Assembly (NCBI GenBank): GCA_028565635.1
Contig: JAOXYB010068556.1
Coordinates: 1-10,056 of the forward strand
Length of the DNA stretch: 10,056 bases
DNA from: Phoronis ovalis
Lineage: Eukaryota; Phoronida; Phoronidae
Direction of reading: 5' to 3'
Positions 8,213 to 10,056 of the stretch are shown piece after piece. The notes under the pieces were generated by a model, which did not search any database, was not told the origin of the DNA, and saw nothing but the letters and a program-made list of their open reading frames with translations. The position numbers were made by a program, and so were the translations under genes. Every line of letters begins with the position of its first letter. Position 1 is the first letter of the stretch.

Positions 8213-8466
8213 CCCCGGGGTGTACTTCACAAAATTTTTCACAGGGGTGTGCAGCATAAACTTAAAAACTGGATTCCTCTCAACTAAATTTTTCTGCCAA
8301 AAAAACAGTTTGCTTAACTTTTTTTGCTAAAAAAACGGATTGCTAATTTTACGTCTTTTGGTCAAAAATCTGATGAACTCAACTTATTTATTCAAATAAA
8401 ACCCGGATCCAATCTGCCATATAATTTGGTCAAAAAACAGGATCCACTCAATCAGCACATTCCTAT
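8213..8466. mobile_element. Diverged, right-truncated relative of the 3724-4065 transposon
   Basis: It starts CCCCGGGGTGTACTT, matching the CCCGGGGGTGTACTC terminus of the 3724-4065 element. Then come GGGGTGTGCAGC (compare GGGAATATGCAGCC), several GGATTGCT/GGATCCA-type internal repeats, and CAGCACATTCC, which matches the right-hand CAGCACATTCCC. The terminal GAGTACACCCCCGGG is missing and no flanking duplication is visible. Shared order of four blocks supports family membership; the divergence suggests an older insertion. Confidence 0.6.
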
Positions 8467-8527
8467 ATAAACAATCATTGACAAAACACTATAATGTTTC
8501 ATTTTGTAAAAATTGGCAGCTTGTGTC

Positions 8528-8587
8528 AAAATATAATAATTATTACATTTTGAAGTGCATTTTATGTCAAAATGTAATAATTATTAC
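8528..8587. repeat. Palindromic AT minisatellite, second block
   Basis: Two more units of the same family occur here: AATATAATAATTATTACATT within 8528-8551, and AATGTAATAATTATTAC within 8569-8587. Each is preceded by GTCAA. The block is separated from the first by the transposon relative at 8213-8466 and abuts the TA at 8588-8589 of the next element. Confidence 0.7.
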
Positions 8588-8589
8588 TA

Positions 8590-9399
8590 CACTAAATAGT
8601 TCCTTTGAAGGCACTGGCATAGTCAAATCTTTAAAAAAATCCCAAGGGTGCGTAAATGGCCTGAGTAGATTCCGTAACACCCTCTTCCTGCCGAATTTTG
8701 CTCCGAAAGCGATTGGATCCTCTTCACTATTGTAGGTTCTACCTACCTACACAAGTTATAAAACAAAATCAAAAAATAAAAATGAAATCATAATCCATTG
8801 CCATGGAAATCGTTTTTATTTAATAGAAATTGTTTTATTACTTTAATTTTTTAACAACTTACCAAAATTAATGATTAAGTTCGAACTAAAATGGTAACAA
8901 CTGGTAAACATGCATTCCTAGCGTTTTAAGAGTTGGAATACTTGCTGCAGAGTTGTCTCCCTTGTGAGTGCACAACACTAATTCACCTCTCGTCCGTTAT
9001 AATGGGGAATTGACATATTTCGACATTAAATAAAAATATTACCAAACTCACACCGACATCTGGGATTAGATGTTTTTTATCCTTGTTTTTAAAACTTTCA
9101 ATTTTCACTAGCAAAACCAATTGGATTTCAAGCTGTTTATCTATTTAAATGTCGCTGTGCGGAACCTTGATTCTGAAGTGAAAATAGTGCATGCACATTA
9201 ATCGATCACCGGCCAATGAGCAAACCGGTAGGTAAACAAAAATAGTTATATCTCTGAGAACTCTTCGTGCTCTGCCTAATGGGGTGCATACTAACTCGTA
9301 TTAGATGGTACGGAACCTACCCAGACCATGTAAGTAAGCACCCAGGAATTTTTTTTAAAGATTTCACTATACCGGTGCCTTCAAAGGAATTATTTAGTG
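8590..9399. mobile_element. Non-autonomous DNA transposon, 810 bp, ~90-bp terminal inverted repeats, TA-flanked
   Basis: The left arm (8590-8676) and right arm (9309-9399) are inverted copies. Both open CACTAAAT, then TTCCTTTGAAGGCAC, then AAATCTTTAAAAAAA; the first 50 bases differ at about four positions. After a small indel the arms continue through GGGTGC, ATGG-CTG-GTAG and TTCCGTA. TA lies just outside each end (8588-8589 and 9400-9401), consistent with a 2-bp TA duplication as in Tc1/mariner-like elements. The CACTA ends also recall the CACTA superfamily, so class is uncertain. The ~630-bp interior is AT-rich with no transposase-like frame. It contains GAGTTGTCTCCCTTGTG, a motif style I associate with mollusc intergenic DNA (weak recollection). 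Confidence 0.8.
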
Positions 9400-10056
9400 T
9401 AGTGCAACCTTGTATCTGGTGCAACTGCACTTAGGAATTACCTCCCCTGAATTGTTGTCAAACTCGGAATGACGGGAATATCACAAATAAAAGCATAGAG
9501 AAAATTCTGGTTTAAGATAAAAATAATTTTTATTTTCTTTATAGGATTAAAGTAAAATGCAGGGCATTTCAAAATTTAAAATTTGTAAAAACTCGGTATG
9601 ATTCTAAGGATTTATGCAGTACCATCCATACCATGAGTAGTTTGCGGTAATTTGCTATGTTACTGTATTCCCCTTCACAAACGGAGACTAAAATCCCTGG
9701 TCTTATCTGGTATATTACATCCAGATGAACACAATTATTAAGTACTTGCCTTTGTTGAATTTCAAGGACGCAAAAATGAGCATTATATTATTTTTTACAT
9801 TTCATACATCCACATGAATGGTATGAATTAGGGCGCAAATTCCTGCAAATCAAGCATAATCCTATGCAAATCCACACTCAGTGGATTAAACCAAAAATTG
9901 CAAAATTACAGTTCAACGTGTACACAACACATAAAGGTTTCTGAAACAGACACTGTATCTCTACTTGTCCTCATACAGTTATCCACACGAATGCATTTAT
10001 TCCATCGCAACAGGATAAAAGATGTTGAAAAAATACCATTGCAAGGTGCCCGAATA

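Noticed and set aside
7981-8587. CRISPR-like array of palindromic repeats
   Set aside because: Units are degenerate, spacing is irregular, spacers are similar AT-rich DNA and the genome is clearly eukaryotic.
7938-8735. Two + strand open frames at 7938-8147 and 8478-8735
   Set aside because: They translate the palindromic minisatellite and transposon TIR sequence, with no protein-like composition.
9864-9871. Octamer ATGCAAAT (POU-factor site)
   Set aside because: An 8-base match in AT-rich intronic DNA is expected by chance, and nothing nearby suggests an enhancer.

Overview
The window is AT-rich nuclear DNA from an animal. Its genes are interrupted by GT-AG introns, and all three belong to metazoan protein families. 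The intergenic and intronic DNA is full of small non-coding DNA transposons and palindromic repeats. This suits a marine invertebrate, most likely a lophotrochozoan such as a mollusc, but the species-level call is inference from repeat style and protein divergence, not proof. I see no prokaryotic signature, CRISPR array, rRNA or credible tRNA.

Layout. (1) Bases 197-1841, + strand: the large 3' terminal coding exon of an RNF103/Kf-1-type ER-membrane RING-H2 E3 ubiquitin ligase. Its N-terminal exons lie before the window. (2) 1842-4113: RNF103 3'UTR with a 10-bp perfect hairpin and a poly(A) signal near 2264, then a convergent intergenic stretch. That stretch holds a ~385-bp foldback repeat, an isolated RFX-type X-box and a 342-bp transposon with a perfect 9-bp target duplication. 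(3) 4114-6131, - strand: a complete three-exon NRBF2 gene. It was rebuilt from a 30-nt first coding exon, an 85-nt MIT exon and a 665-nt terminal exon, giving 259 residues. NRBF2 is the ATG38-like subunit of the autophagy PI3-kinase complex. (4) 6132-6419: a 288-bp divergent promoter carrying a CACGTG E-box next to a CCAAT box. (5) 6420-7171, + strand: the first two coding exons of a secreted phosphatidylethanolamine-binding protein (PEBP4-like). The gene runs off the right edge. (6) 7172-10056: the 5' part of a long PEBP intron. It holds a palindromic TAATAATTATTA minisatellite, a second diverged copy of the 3724-4065 transposon family, and an 810-bp element with ~90-bp terminal inverted repeats flanked by TA.

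Functional links are limited. RNF103 (ER-associated degradation) and NRBF2 (autophagy) are both proteostasis genes, but they are convergent and need not be co-regulated. NRBF2 and the PEBP gene share a compact head-to-head promoter. I found no evidence of a wholly new biological system. The best leads are the transposon families, the shared promoter, and a candidate Atg8-interacting motif in NRBF2.
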